From Acetobacter oeni (GTDB taxonomy: Bacteria; Pseudomonadota; Alphaproteobacteria; Acetobacterales; Acetobacteraceae), in contig NZ_WOTA01000011.1 in the NCBI RefSeq assembly GCF_011516825.1, positions 56,459 through 120,458 of the forward strand: a stretch of 64,000 nt of DNA. The letters are read 5' to 3'. Of the stretch, positions 27,488 to 36,644 are shown piece after piece. A model generated the notes under the pieces. It was given only the letters and a program-made list of their open reading frames with translations. It searched no databases and had not been told where the DNA came from. Position 1 is the stretch's first letter. Each line of letters opens with the position of its first letter. The translations under genes and the position numbers were made by a program.

Positions 27488-28399
27488 ATGCCAGTGACTG
27501 ACCCGATCAGAACGCATGATGAACCGACACCGCTTGGCTGCGATCCGGCTGACCTTGCGCGGGTCGAGGCGATCGTTCGCCAGTCCGGGACCTCCTTTGC
27601 CGCCGGGATGCGCGTGCTGCCCTCCTATCGCCGGTATGGCATGTATGCGATTTATGCGTTTTGTCGCATTGTGGATGATATCGCGGATGGCGATACGCCT
27701 TCCTCGTTAAGCGGCGCCGGGCAGATACAGGAGCGTATGGCGCAGCTGGAAGCCTGGCATGCGCGTATTGCCCGTCTCTATAATGATGAGACACGTGATG
27801 CACTTGATCGGGTTCTTCATGCGGCAATCCGTTTTTTTGCTCTCAGGAAAGAGGATTTCGACGCAGTTATCGACGGTATGACAATGGATGCCGGGAGTCC
27901 CATAGTTGCGCCGGATGAGGAAACACTCGATCTTTATTGCGATCGGGTCGCTTCCGCAGTCGGGCGTTTGTCCGTTCATGTGTTCGGAGACAGTTCCGAA
28001 CACGCTAAACGTGTGGCATATCACCTCGGAAGAGCGTTGCAGCTGACGAACATTCTGCGGGATGTCGCTGTCGATGCCAGAACAGGGCGTCTTTACCTGC
28101 CGCGTGATCTGCTGATGCGGTTTGATGTTCCTGCCGATCCCCAGCAGGTTCTGGTCGCGCCTGGCCTTGCGGGCGTAATGCGGATTATGGCTGCCAGAGC
28201 ACAGGATCATTTTCGCGAAGCTTTCTCCTCAATGAAAAAATGTGATCGCCGTGCCATGATTCCGGCGCGTATGATGGGAGGGAGCTATCTGGCCATTCTG
28301 AATGCTCTTGAGCGGCGAGGCTGGGACCACGTTCTGACACCGTCACCTGTTTCGAAGCTCGGTAAAGCAGCCGGTGTTCTTCGGGCCTTTGCGGCCTGA
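27488..28399 (+). CDS. hpnD: Presqualene diphosphate synthase HpnD
   Basis: A trans-isoprenyl-diphosphate synthase of the squalene/phytoene family (303 aa) that condenses two farnesyl diphosphates to presqualene diphosphate. The two metal-binding motifs are FCRIVDDIADG and NILRDVAVDARTGRLYLP, and MRVLPSYRRYGMYAIYAF is the family's N-terminal signature. The ATG at 27488 follows a GGGGGAG-type ribosome binding site. Its stop is 4 bases before the hpnE start. Confidence 0.94.
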   Translation: MPVTDPIRTHDEPTPLGCDPADLARVEAIVRQSGTSFAAGMRVLPSYRRYGMYAIYAFCRIVDDIADGDTPSSLSGAGQIQERMAQLEAWHARIARLYNDETRDALDRVLHAAIRFFALRKEDFDAVIDGMTMDAGSPIVAPDEETLDLYCDRVASAVGRLSVHVFGDSSEHAKRVAYHLGRALQLTNILRDVAVDARTGRLYLPRDLLMRFDVPADPQQVLVAPGLAGVMRIMAARAQDHFREAFSSMKKCDRRAMIPARMMGGSYLAILNALERRGWDHVLTPSPVSKLGKAAGVLRAFAA

Positions 28400-28403
28400 A
28401 TTT

Positions 28404-29702
28404 ATGGCGCGCAGGGTTCATATCATTGGGGGCGGCCTGGCGGGTCTTTCGGCCGCTGTTGAGGTGGCCGGCAGCGGGCTGCACGTTATCTTGCACGAGG
28501 CTGGTCCGGCATGTGGCGGGCGCGCACGCTCCTATGAAGACCGAAAGCTCGGCTGTCGTATTGATAACGGCAACCATCTGCTGCTGACGGCTAATCAGTC
28601 TGTCTTTCGGTATCTCGGACTGACCGGAGGTCTGGATACGATCACGGGGCCAGATCGTCCGATTTTTCCGTTCGTGGATCTTGCGGACGGTGATCGCTGG
28701 ACTCTTGATCTGTCAGTCGGACGTATTCCGTTCTGGGTTCTTAACCCTCGCCGGCGGGTGCCGGGGATGCGGCTGGGTGAGCTTATCAGCCTGAAAAGGC
28801 TGCTGGAGGCCGACGCTGATGAGACGGTTTCAGCATGTCTGATGCCTGGGCCGTTCTCACGCAGATTGCTGGACCCGTTTTCTGTCGCCGCGTTGAATAC
28901 ACCGAGTCATGAGGCGAGTGCGGCATTGCTTGGACATGTTGTTCGTGAGTCCCTTGCGAAGGGTGGCCGGGCCTGTTTGCCACGGTTCCCGAAGACAGGT
29001 CTTTCAGAAAGTTTTGTTGATCCGGCATTATCTCACCTGTCCGTGCTTAAAGTTGAAATACGAACCGGACGGCGCGTAACTTCGATCGAGACGTCGGACG
29101 ATCGTGTGACACAGATATGTTTTCCGGACGATGCGATCAGTGTTGGTGATGATGACGTCGTCATTCTTGCGGTAACAGCACCCGTTGCAGCCTCATTGCT
29201 GAAGCATGCTCTCCCTGATTTGCAGGTTCCAGATGCTTTTGAGGGGATACTGAACGCACATTTTCGTCTGGAGAAGCCACCGCAGTCTTTGGGAGCATTT
29301 GCTGAAGCACGTTTCATGGGGGTGATCGGTGCGTTGACAGAGTGGATTTTTCTGAAAGATGACGTAATTTCCGTTACGGTGAGTGCTGCAAACCGCTATG
29401 CGGCGCGCGATCAGGACGAACTGATGACTGTCATCTGGCAGGAAGTGCGTCGGGCGCTGGATTCAGTATTGAGTGTTCCGCTTCCGCTAGTCCCGATGGC
29501 TCAGCGTCTGGTCTGGGAGAAGCGTGCCACCTTTGCAGCTACGCCCGAACAGTTGCGTCGGCGGCCCGGTGCCCGAACGGCTCTTGCCAACCTTGCTCTG
29601 GCCGGAGACTGGACGGCAACGCATTTGCCGGCCACGATTGATGGTGCTGTGAGATCAGGCGTGGAGGCTGTCCGCGTTCTCGGGTTGCGGGGACCTTTAT
29701 AA
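28404..29702 (+). CDS. hpnE: Squalene-forming FAD reductase HpnE
   Basis: A FAD-dependent amine-oxidase-fold protein (432 aa) that reduces hydroxysqualene to squalene in the HpnCDE route. The dinucleotide-binding start RRVHIIGGGLAGLSAAVE, GPACGGRARSYED and the C-terminal NLALAGDWTATHLPATIDGAVRSG are typical of the HpnE/phytoene-desaturase-like group. The ATG at 28404 lies 4 bases after the hpnD stop. The frame continues into hpnD, but the FAD motif fixes the N-terminus here. Confidence 0.93.
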   Translation: MARRVHIIGGGLAGLSAAVEVAGSGLHVILHEAGPACGGRARSYEDRKLGCRIDNGNHLLLTANQSVFRYLGLTGGLDTITGPDRPIFPFVDLADGDRWTLDLSVGRIPFWVLNPRRRVPGMRLGELISLKRLLEADADETVSACLMPGPFSRRLLDPFSVAALNTPSHEASAALLGHVVRESLAKGGRACLPRFPKTGLSESFVDPALSHLSVLKVEIRTGRRVTSIETSDDRVTQICFPDDAISVGDDDVVILAVTAPVAASLLKHALPDLQVPDAFEGILNAHFRLEKPPQSLGAFAEARFMGVIGALTEWIFLKDDVISVTVSAANRYAARDQDELMTVIWQEVRRALDSVLSVPLPLVPMAQRLVWEKRATFAATPEQLRRRPGARTALANLALAGDWTATHLPATIDGAVRSGVEAVRVLGLRGPL

Positions 29703-29765
29703 CAAATCAACAGGAGCTGTCCGGTTTAGTCGCGGCATAGCCCTACGGAGGAAAGACTGCTGACC

Positions 29766-31733
29766 ATGCTGGATGTAATGGATTCCGCCGCCACTTCAGA
29801 GATTGATCCGGGTCAGCTGGATCGCGTGGTCGGACGCGCGCATCAGGCTCTGGCCAGACGTCAGGATAGTGACGGGCACTGGGTGTTCGAACTTGAGGCA
29901 GACGCAACGATTCCTGCTGAATACATCCTGCTGGAGCACTTTCTTAACCGGATTGATGACGCAACTGAGCAGAAGATCGGTATATATTTACGACGTATTC
30001 AGGGGGAGCATGGTGGCTGGCCTCTCTATTATGGCGGCAAGTTTGATATTTCGGCTTCGGTTAAAGCTTATTTTGCATTGAAATGCCTGGGAGATGATGT
30101 TGCCGCGCCACATATGAGGCGCGCGCGCGAAGCGATTCTTGATCATGGCGGCGCGGAGCGGAGTAACGTCTTTACGCGTTTTCAGCTTGCCTTGTTTGGG
30201 GAAGCCCCGTGGCACGCAACACCAGTCATGCCTGTTGAGCTGATGCTGCTGCCACGCTCGGCATTTTTTTCCGTATGGAATATGTCGTACTGGTCGCGTA
30301 CCGTGATCGCGCCGCTTCTCGTGCTGGCGGCACTGAAGCCTGTTGCGGTTAATCCACGTGGCGTTCATGTGCAGGAACTTTTTGTTACACCGCCAGATCA
30401 GGTCAGAGACTGGATACGTGGCCCCTATCGTTCGGTGTGGGGGCGAGCTTTTAAGGTTCTGGATCAGGTTCTGCGTCCGGCCACAAAGCTGATTCCGTCC
30501 TCGACGCATCGGCGTGCGATTGACGCTGCTGTGAAGTTTATCGAACTGCGACTGAACGGAACAGACGGTCTGGGCGCAATCTACCCGGCGATGGCGAATA
30601 CCGTGATGATGTATCGGGCGCTCGGTGTACCTGACACCGATCACAGAGCTGCAACGGCATGGGAGGCTGTTCAGGCTCTTCTGGTGGATCACGAAGACGA
30701 AATTTATTGTCAGCCCTGCGTTTCACCGATCTGGGATACCGGACTCGCCGGACATGCAATGATGGAAGCTGCAAGCGGTCCGGCCGGGGTTGACCCTGGA
30801 GCAACCAAAGCCGGTCTGGATAAAGCGGCAGAATGGTTACGCGATCGTCAAATTCTGGATGTAAAGGGTGACTGGGCCATAAATTGTCCGGATCTGGAGC
30901 CCGGAGGCTGGGCGTTTCAGTATAACAACGATTACTATCCGGACGTTGACGATACCGCTGTGGTCGGCATGCTTTTGCATCGCCAGAATGATCCCGCGAA
31001 TGCAGAAGCTCTTGAGCGTGCTCGTAAGTGGATTGTTGGCATGCAGAGCTCAAACGGCGGCTGGGGTGCTTTCGATGTTGATAATAATAAAGAACTTCTC
31101 AATTATATCCCGTTCGCGGATCATGGTGCATTGCTGGATCCGCCTACGGTAGACGTTGCAGCCCGTTGTATTTCTTTTCTGGCTCAGCTGGGGAACAATG
31201 AAGACCGTCCGGTTATTGAGCGGGGTTTACAATTTCTGCGGGACGAGCAGGAAAAAGATGGATCATGGTTTGGTCGCTGGGGGACCAACTATATTTATGG
31301 CACATGGTCCGTACTCTGTGCGCTGAATGCTGCCGGCGTTTCTCATGATGACCCGATGGTTGTCCGGGCTGTGGAGTGGCTTCGTTCTGTTCAGCGTCCG
31401 GATGGTGGCTGGGGCGAAGGGTGCGAGAGCTATGAAGATGGACCTCATGGGATCTATAAGGAAGGTCTGCCTTCTCAGACGGCCTGGGCTGTCCTGGGTC
31501 TGATGGCTGCCGGCCGTCGCGATGACCCGGCAACGGTACGTGGCATTGCGTGGCTGACCACTCACCAGGATGAGAACGGTGAGTGGGATGAACAGCCATA
31601 TAATGCGGTGGGTTTCCCGAAAGTATTCTATCTCCGTTATCACGGGTATCGGCTGTTTTTCCCGCTCATGGCACTGGCGCGCTATCGTAATCTGGGAATC
31701 AGTAATACACGCCATGTGGCCTTTGGTTTCTGA
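29766..31733 (+). CDS. shc: Squalene-hopene cyclase
   Basis: Shc (HpnF) cyclises squalene to hopene and hopanol at the membrane surface. The 655-aa protein has the catalytic Asp-rich motif DVDDTAVV in YYPDVDDTAVVGMLL and several QW repeats, for example QGEHGGWPLY near the N-terminus, QSSNGGWGAFDVD, EKDGSWFGRWG and QRPDGGWGEGCESY. The length matches bacterial cyclases (about 630-720). It follows hpnE by 63 bases and precedes hpnG by 11, so the whole route from farnesyl diphosphate to hopene is in one operon. Confidence 0.97.
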   Translation: MLDVMDSAATSEIDPGQLDRVVGRAHQALARRQDSDGHWVFELEADATIPAEYILLEHFLNRIDDATEQKIGIYLRRIQGEHGGWPLYYGGKFDISASVKAYFALKCLGDDVAAPHMRRAREAILDHGGAERSNVFTRFQLALFGEAPWHATPVMPVELMLLPRSAFFSVWNMSYWSRTVIAPLLVLAALKPVAVNPRGVHVQELFVTPPDQVRDWIRGPYRSVWGRAFKVLDQVLRPATKLIPSSTHRRAIDAAVKFIELRLNGTDGLGAIYPAMANTVMMYRALGVPDTDHRAATAWEAVQALLVDHEDEIYCQPCVSPIWDTGLAGHAMMEAASGPAGVDPGATKAGLDKAAEWLRDRQILDVKGDWAINCPDLEPGGWAFQYNNDYYPDVDDTAVVGMLLHRQNDPANAEALERARKWIVGMQSSNGGWGAFDVDNNKELLNYIPFADHGALLDPPTVDVAARCISFLAQLGNNEDRPVIERGLQFLRDEQEKDGSWFGRWGTNYIYGTWSVLCALNAAGVSHDDPMVVRAVEWLRSVQRPDGGWGEGCESYEDGPHGIYKEGLPSQTAWAVLGLMAAGRRDDPATVRGIAWLTTHQDENGEWDEQPYNAVGFPKVFYLRYHGYRLFFPLMALARYRNLGISNTRHVAFGF

Positions 31734-31744
31734 AGAATTGTTTG

Positions 31745-32416
31745 ATGGATGAACGTGTAAGACAGGATATTGGGTTCCTCGTAGGCCTGAAAGCGGAATC
31801 TAATCTGCTCCGGCGCTTCTGGCCTGACGCGCCGATCGCAATCAGTGGCGCGAGCAGCGCGGGCGCTGAGCGGGGTTGCGCGCGCCTTGTGGCCTGCGGA
31901 GCAAAGAATCTTGTCTCATTTGGTCTCGCCGCCGGACTTGATCCGGCCCTGAAGCCCGGTACGATCGTTGTTCCAGATGTCGTTATGGCCGGGAAGACGC
32001 TGTATCCATGCGATCCGGCTTTACGCCGTCGTCTCGGTGCGTCGCCGGGTCATGTGACTGCAGGGGCACTTCTGCACAGCGATACCGTTGTGCTGGATGC
32101 AGTCGTGAAGCAGAATCTTGCGCACGAGAGCGGGTGTTGTGCGCTTGATATGGAAAGTGGCTTCATTGCGAGGACCGCCCGGCAGAATGGCCGCTCATTT
32201 GCTGTTCTGCGTGCCGTCTGTGATCCGGCTTCACGAAGTTTGCCTCCGGCGGCGGGTATTGTTCTTTCTCCCGATGGCGACGTGAAAATTGCATTGTTGC
32301 TTCGTTCATTGCTGAATGCCCTTGGCCAGATTGGTGGTCTCGTCGAACTGGGGGTGGATGCTTTTAAAGCGCGTCGCGCTATGTCACGTTTTCTGACTAA
32401 TAATTTTCCTGATTAA
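31745..32416 (+). CDS. hpnG: Adenosylhopane nucleosidase HpnG
   Basis: A nucleoside-phosphorylase-fold protein (223 aa) that removes adenine from adenosylhopane, the first step from adenosylhopane to bacteriohopanetetrol. It shows FGLAAGLDPALKPGTIVVPD, a GHVTAGALLHSDTVV strand and the CCALDMESGFIAR motif with the nucleosidase MES. The ATG at 31745 directly follows a TTG. HpnH, which makes adenosylhopane, is not encoded in this window, so it must be elsewhere. hpnG is the last clear gene of the operon. Confidence 0.9.
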   Translation: MDERVRQDIGFLVGLKAESNLLRRFWPDAPIAISGASSAGAERGCARLVACGAKNLVSFGLAAGLDPALKPGTIVVPDVVMAGKTLYPCDPALRRRLGASPGHVTAGALLHSDTVVLDAVVKQNLAHESGCCALDMESGFIARTARQNGRSFAVLRAVCDPASRSLPPAAGIVLSPDGDVKIALLLRSLLNALGQIGGLVELGVDAFKARRAMSRFLTNNFPD

Positions 32417-32676
32417 TTTTCAAATTAGTCATTCGAATGGGCGATTAGCTCAATCGTTCTGTAACGAGCCTTATACTAAGCCGGAGAAGTTTTATGGAAT
32501 ATTTTTTTAACCGCAGGATTTAATCTAAAATGTAACTGTTTTCTTCCGGAATATATGGGTGAGATTCTTTCCAGGCTTTTGTTCATGCGATGCAGATTAA
32601 TCGTTCTGACAAAAAACTGTGATTATTTAGCACGCGACGCGCCTTCGTGCGTGCAGGTGTCAGTGACGAGGATTAA

Positions 32677-35193
32677 ATGAGCACTTCACAACCAGCCGCG
32701 CGGCGTCTGATCCGGTTTATAGGTTATTTTGATAGTATCGAAGGATCTCAGCTGCAGGGCTGGGCTTGTAACCTTGCTGCCCTGCGTGAACCTGTAAAGC
32801 TTCATGTCCTGGTCGATGGCCAGGAGGTGGGAATTGCTATCTGCGAGCAGTCACGACCGGATGTGCAGGCCAGACTTGGTATTACAACGTCAAAACTTGG
32901 ATTTGTATTTAATATTCCACAATCTGTTCTGGATGGAAAAGAACATAGAGTCGGATTGCGTTTTCCTGATCGCTCTGTTGTGCCATCACTGGCACAGCAT
33001 GATGGCTCGATTCACGAAGAAGATGTCCTGGCTTTTCTGAAACCACGTTATGTTTACGAATCTTTTTTGGACGGTTTTAAAAGCGGCGCGCTTTGTGGCT
33101 GGATACAGCGCATCGATCCGACCAGCGGCGAGCGAAACGGTAATTGTGAAATATCGATTTTTGTCGATGGTGTACCTTTTGCTCAGGTTCATGCAAAAAG
33201 ATTTCGCGGCGATGTAATGAAAGCCATCGGCGGCGATCCGAACTGCGGCTTTCATGTGCCGATCCCACAGTCATTTAGTGCTGATAGTGTACATACAGTT
33301 CGTGTTGTCATCACGAATGCGAATATTGATGTGCAAGGCAGTCCTGTTACGACAAGTTTTGTCGGACATGAACTTGAGGGCCGATTGCTGTCTCTGGGGA
33401 AGACAGCAGACGATCTTTATCGCGAAATCATATCTCTGCGCGGGAAAATTGCTGACCTTTTGCCGGACCGGAAATACGGTCTCGATAATTATGATAAATG
33501 GGCAAAGATATATTTTTCGCAATTAAAGGAGCGGGTTGCATTATCAAGACAGAACGTCGGGTATCTGTCTGCTGAAAATCAGCCTCTGGTAAGTATTATT
33601 TGCCCTACCTATAAGCCAGATATAGTCGATTTTATGGCCGCAGTTGACTCTGTTGTTGCTCAGACATGGAGTAACTGGGAACTTATTGTGGTTGATGATG
33701 GAGCTAAATCACTTGAGGTTGCGGTCCGAGTTGCGGAATACAGCAGAACTGATCCCCGGATTACTTTAATCCGGCTTAAGCAGAATGCAGGGATTTCAGG
33801 GGCGACAAACGCTGGTATCAAAGCGGCTAAAGGCGACTGGATTTTATTTTTTGACCACGACGATTTGCTGGTCGACGTGGCGATTGAAATGATGCTTCAG
33901 CATGCATGTGACACGAGTGCTGAAGTAATCTATTCCGACGAAGATAAAATTGATGTGTCCGGATATTTGCAGGAACCGCATTTTAAGCCAGATTTTGACT
34001 ATCGTTACCTGCTTGGTTGTAATTATATTTGTCACCTTACGATGGTTCGTGCTGAAACAGTTAGGCGCGTCGGTGATCTGCGGCCTAGATACGATGGTGC
34101 TCAGGATCATGATTTTCTGTTGCGGCTTACTGAAATTGTTCCACGAAACCGGTTTATGCATGTTCCGGAAATTCTTTATCACTGGCGCAAAACAGCTAAT
34201 TCAACCGCGACGACACTTGCCAATAAAAATTATGCCACCGAGGCTGGCGTCCGATGCGTTTCCGATCATCTGAACCGTGTCGGATATGATGCAACTGTAA
34301 ATGCAATTAATGGTGTCACTCTGTATAACGTGCAGTGGGCTCTTCCGAGATCACCACATGTTTCAATTATTATTCCTTTCAGAGATCAGATTGAAACTAC
34401 AGGAGAGTGTGTAAATCGGATACTTGAACATACCAAATACGACAATTTTGATATTGTTCTTGTTGACAACTGGTCGACTGAAGAAAAAACAGCTGAATTT
34501 ATTCGTTCAATCAGTCGAGATCCGCATGTCCGTATTCTTTCTGTTAAAGAACAGTTTAATTTTTCGCGATTAAATAATCTGGCTACCATTAATAATGGAG
34601 CTGAATTTTACGTATTCATGAACAATGATTTGTTTGTAGAGGACGAAAACTGGCTCGCAATTGCACTGGCTGAAGCGCTTGCTGGTGACGATATCGGTGC
34701 TGTGGGAGGAAAGTTTCTTTATCCCAGCGGAAGAGTGCAGCATGCAGGTGTTGTCGTCCATCCGGATACCGTCGCTACTCATGTTCATCAGGGACGGTCT
34801 GCAGAAGAGTATGGCTACATGGGACGTGCGCTTGTCAGTCATGAAGTGACCGCGGTTACTGCTGCTGCTGTCGTGGTAAGGGCGGAGGCTTTTCGCGAAG
34901 TAGGTGGCTTTGATGAAATTAATCTGAAAATTGCTTATAATGACGTAGATCTGTGTCTGAAGTTACGCGAAGCCGGATGGCGCATTATTCAGTGTAATAA
35001 TTTCAAAGCTGTTCATTATGAAAGCTTTTCGCGAGGTGGTGATGAGACTGTTGAGAAGAGAGCGCGTCTGTCTGCCGAATCTCAGCATATGCGTGACCGT
35101 TGGAAGGACTCTCAATTTTACAAGTGTGATCCGGCGTATTCACGATATTTTGCAATCGATCAGAATTATTACGATTTGATTAATCCTGAATAA
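32677..35193 (+). CDS. Large protein with duplicated N-terminal module and two GT2 glycosyltransferase domains
   Basis: An 838-aa protein. The N-terminus has two copies of a module of about 95 residues (about 13-105 and 128-225), both with GW in a GxLxGWxxx pattern, a VDG turn and GFxxxIPQS. Two GT2 domains follow: the first (about 305-480) with VSIICPTYKP, LIVVDDG and the metal-binding FFDHDD; the second (about 561-760) with VSIIIPFRDQ, VLVDNWST and FMNNDLFVED. Such tandem GT2 proteins build extracellular or capsular polysaccharides; acceptor and donor are not readable. The gene is visibly richer in A/T codons than the hopanoid genes before it, which could mean transfer. It stands alone, with 260 bases upstream and 182 downstream. 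Confidence 0.85.
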   Translation: MSTSQPAARRLIRFIGYFDSIEGSQLQGWACNLAALREPVKLHVLVDGQEVGIAICEQSRPDVQARLGITTSKLGFVFNIPQSVLDGKEHRVGLRFPDRSVVPSLAQHDGSIHEEDVLAFLKPRYVYESFLDGFKSGALCGWIQRIDPTSGERNGNCEISIFVDGVPFAQVHAKRFRGDVMKAIGGDPNCGFHVPIPQSFSADSVHTVRVVITNANIDVQGSPVTTSFVGHELEGRLLSLGKTADDLYREIISLRGKIADLLPDRKYGLDNYDKWAKIYFSQLKERVALSRQNVGYLSAENQPLVSIICPTYKPDIVDFMAAVDSVVAQTWSNWELIVVDDGAKSLEVAVRVAEYSRTDPRITLIRLKQNAGISGATNAGIKAAKGDWILFFDHDDLLVDVAIEMMLQHACDTSAEVIYSDEDKIDVSGYLQEPHFKPDFDYRYLLGCNYICHLTMVRAETVRRVGDLRPRYDGAQDHDFLLRLTEIVPRNRFMHVPEILYHWRKTANSTATTLANKNYATEAGVRCVSDHLNRVGYDATVNAINGVTLYNVQWALPRSPHVSIIIPFRDQIETTGECVNRILEHTKYDNFDIVLVDNWSTEEKTAEFIRSISRDPHVRILSVKEQFNFSRLNNLATINNGAEFYVFMNNDLFVEDENWLAIALAEALAGDDIGAVGGKFLYPSGRVQHAGVVVHPDTVATHVHQGRSAEEYGYMGRALVSHEVTAVTAAAVVVRAEAFREVGGFDEINLKIAYNDVDLCLKLREAGWRIIQCNNFKAVHYESFSRGGDETVEKRARLSAESQHMRDRWKDSQFYKCDPAYSRYFAIDQNYYDLINPE

Positions 35194-35375
35194 TCTTCGA
35201 AAGATCTGATTCAAATCAGGTCAATGGTCTTACGATGTGCTAAATTGTTTGGAATGTCCGGAGTTTGGTCAACACTTAAAATGGACATACGCTGCATTCT
35301 TTTTTCATTTACCGGCTAATCAACATGTGTTCGACGCAAATTTTTAAGAGGGCGTAATTCGGGGGAGGAGAGCGG

Positions 35376-36605
35376 ATGACAGGCCTTATTCTGACGCTAA
35401 ACAGCGGGTCTTCTAGCCTCAAATTTGCTGTATATCGGCCTGTCGATTTTGGCGAACTGACAGAAAAAGATTGTGTTCTCCACGGAGCAATAGACGAAGT
35501 CGGAGAACACTCTGGTTTCAGAGCCTTCGACAATGCGGGCAACATCCTCGTCGATGAAACATTACCGGCAGAAATAAGTTGCGGAGATCGACCAGCACGG
35601 GGCGTAAGGAATGAAGTTATTATTCCCTGTCTGGAATGGATAGAAGCACATATCGGGTCCGAGGTGCTTATTGCCGCAGGACATCGGATCTTACATGGCG
35701 GACCGCACTATACCCAGCCGACAAGGTTTTCAAAACAGGTTCTGGCTGATCTTACGGCTCTCATACCACTGGCTCCTCTTCATCAGCCTGCCTGTCTGGC
35801 TCCTGTTTCAACTCTTGAAAAAACAAGGCCAGATCTTCAGCAGTTTGCCTGTTTCGATACAAATTTCCACCAGACATTGCCTGAAGTTGCAAAGCGCCTC
35901 CCATTGCCCCGCCGTTATAGTGAGACGGGGGTCAGGCGATATGGCTTTCATGGCCTTTCTTACGCTTATATTGCCAGTCGTCTGCCTGAAATCGCGCCTG
36001 ATATAGCGACAGGCCGCGTCATTGTCGCGCATCTGGGTAATGGCGCGAGTCTGTGTGCGTTGCGCAATGGCGTCAGTATAGAGACAACAATGAGTCTCAC
36101 AGCACTGGATGGCCTGATTATGGGAACAAGAACAGGGGCAATTGATCCTGGTGCGGTCATTTATATGCTCCAGACTGAGCAAAGGTCGGCCGACGATGTT
36201 GTTGATATCCTTTATCGTCAGTCCGGCTTGCTGGGTATTTCGGGCGTATCTTCGGATATGCGTTTGCTGCGAAAGGAGAATGGAAATTTTTCTGTAAAGC
36301 AGGCGATTGAATTATTTACTTATCGGATCGTCCAGGAAATCGGAGCTTTGATTGCTGTGCTCGGCGGGCTGGACGCTCTTGTATTTACGGCGGGCATTGG
36401 TGAACATGACGCTGCGCTTCGGCATGATGTTTGTTCAGCCTTTGCATGGATGGGCATTGTTCTTGATCAAAGTCGCAATGATCAGATGAGTTCTGTTATT
36501 AGCGCTGAAGATAGCAAAATATGTGTTTTTGTAGAGCCGACCAATGAGAACTTGATGATCTGCCGGGCTGTTCTGGGTTGCCTCAATGAGTCCCGTTCAT
36601 CTTGA
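35376..36605 (+). CDS. ackA: Acetate kinase
   Basis: Acetate kinase converts acetyl phosphate and ADP to acetate and ATP. The 409-aa protein has both family signatures, LTLNSGSSSLKFAVY at the N-terminus and YGFHGLSYAYIA in the middle, plus VAHLGNGASLCA, MGTRTGAIDPG and FTAGIGEHDA. It lies 39 bases before the phosphoketolase gene, so the acetyl phosphate made by that enzyme is directly used for ATP formation. The ATG is preceded by GGGGGAGGAG (35361-35370). Confidence 0.96.
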   Translation: MTGLILTLNSGSSSLKFAVYRPVDFGELTEKDCVLHGAIDEVGEHSGFRAFDNAGNILVDETLPAEISCGDRPARGVRNEVIIPCLEWIEAHIGSEVLIAAGHRILHGGPHYTQPTRFSKQVLADLTALIPLAPLHQPACLAPVSTLEKTRPDLQQFACFDTNFHQTLPEVAKRLPLPRRYSETGVRRYGFHGLSYAYIASRLPEIAPDIATGRVIVAHLGNGASLCALRNGVSIETTMSLTALDGLIMGTRTGAIDPGAVIYMLQTEQRSADDVVDILYRQSGLLGISGVSSDMRLLRKENGNFSVKQAIELFTYRIVQEIGALIAVLGGLDALVFTAGIGEHDAALRHDVCSAFAWMGIVLDQSRNDQMSSVISAEDSKICVFVEPTNENLMICRAVLGCLNESRSS

Positions 36606-36644
36606 GCTGGTTAGAGTGTATCTTGAAAATAGGGAAAACATCTG

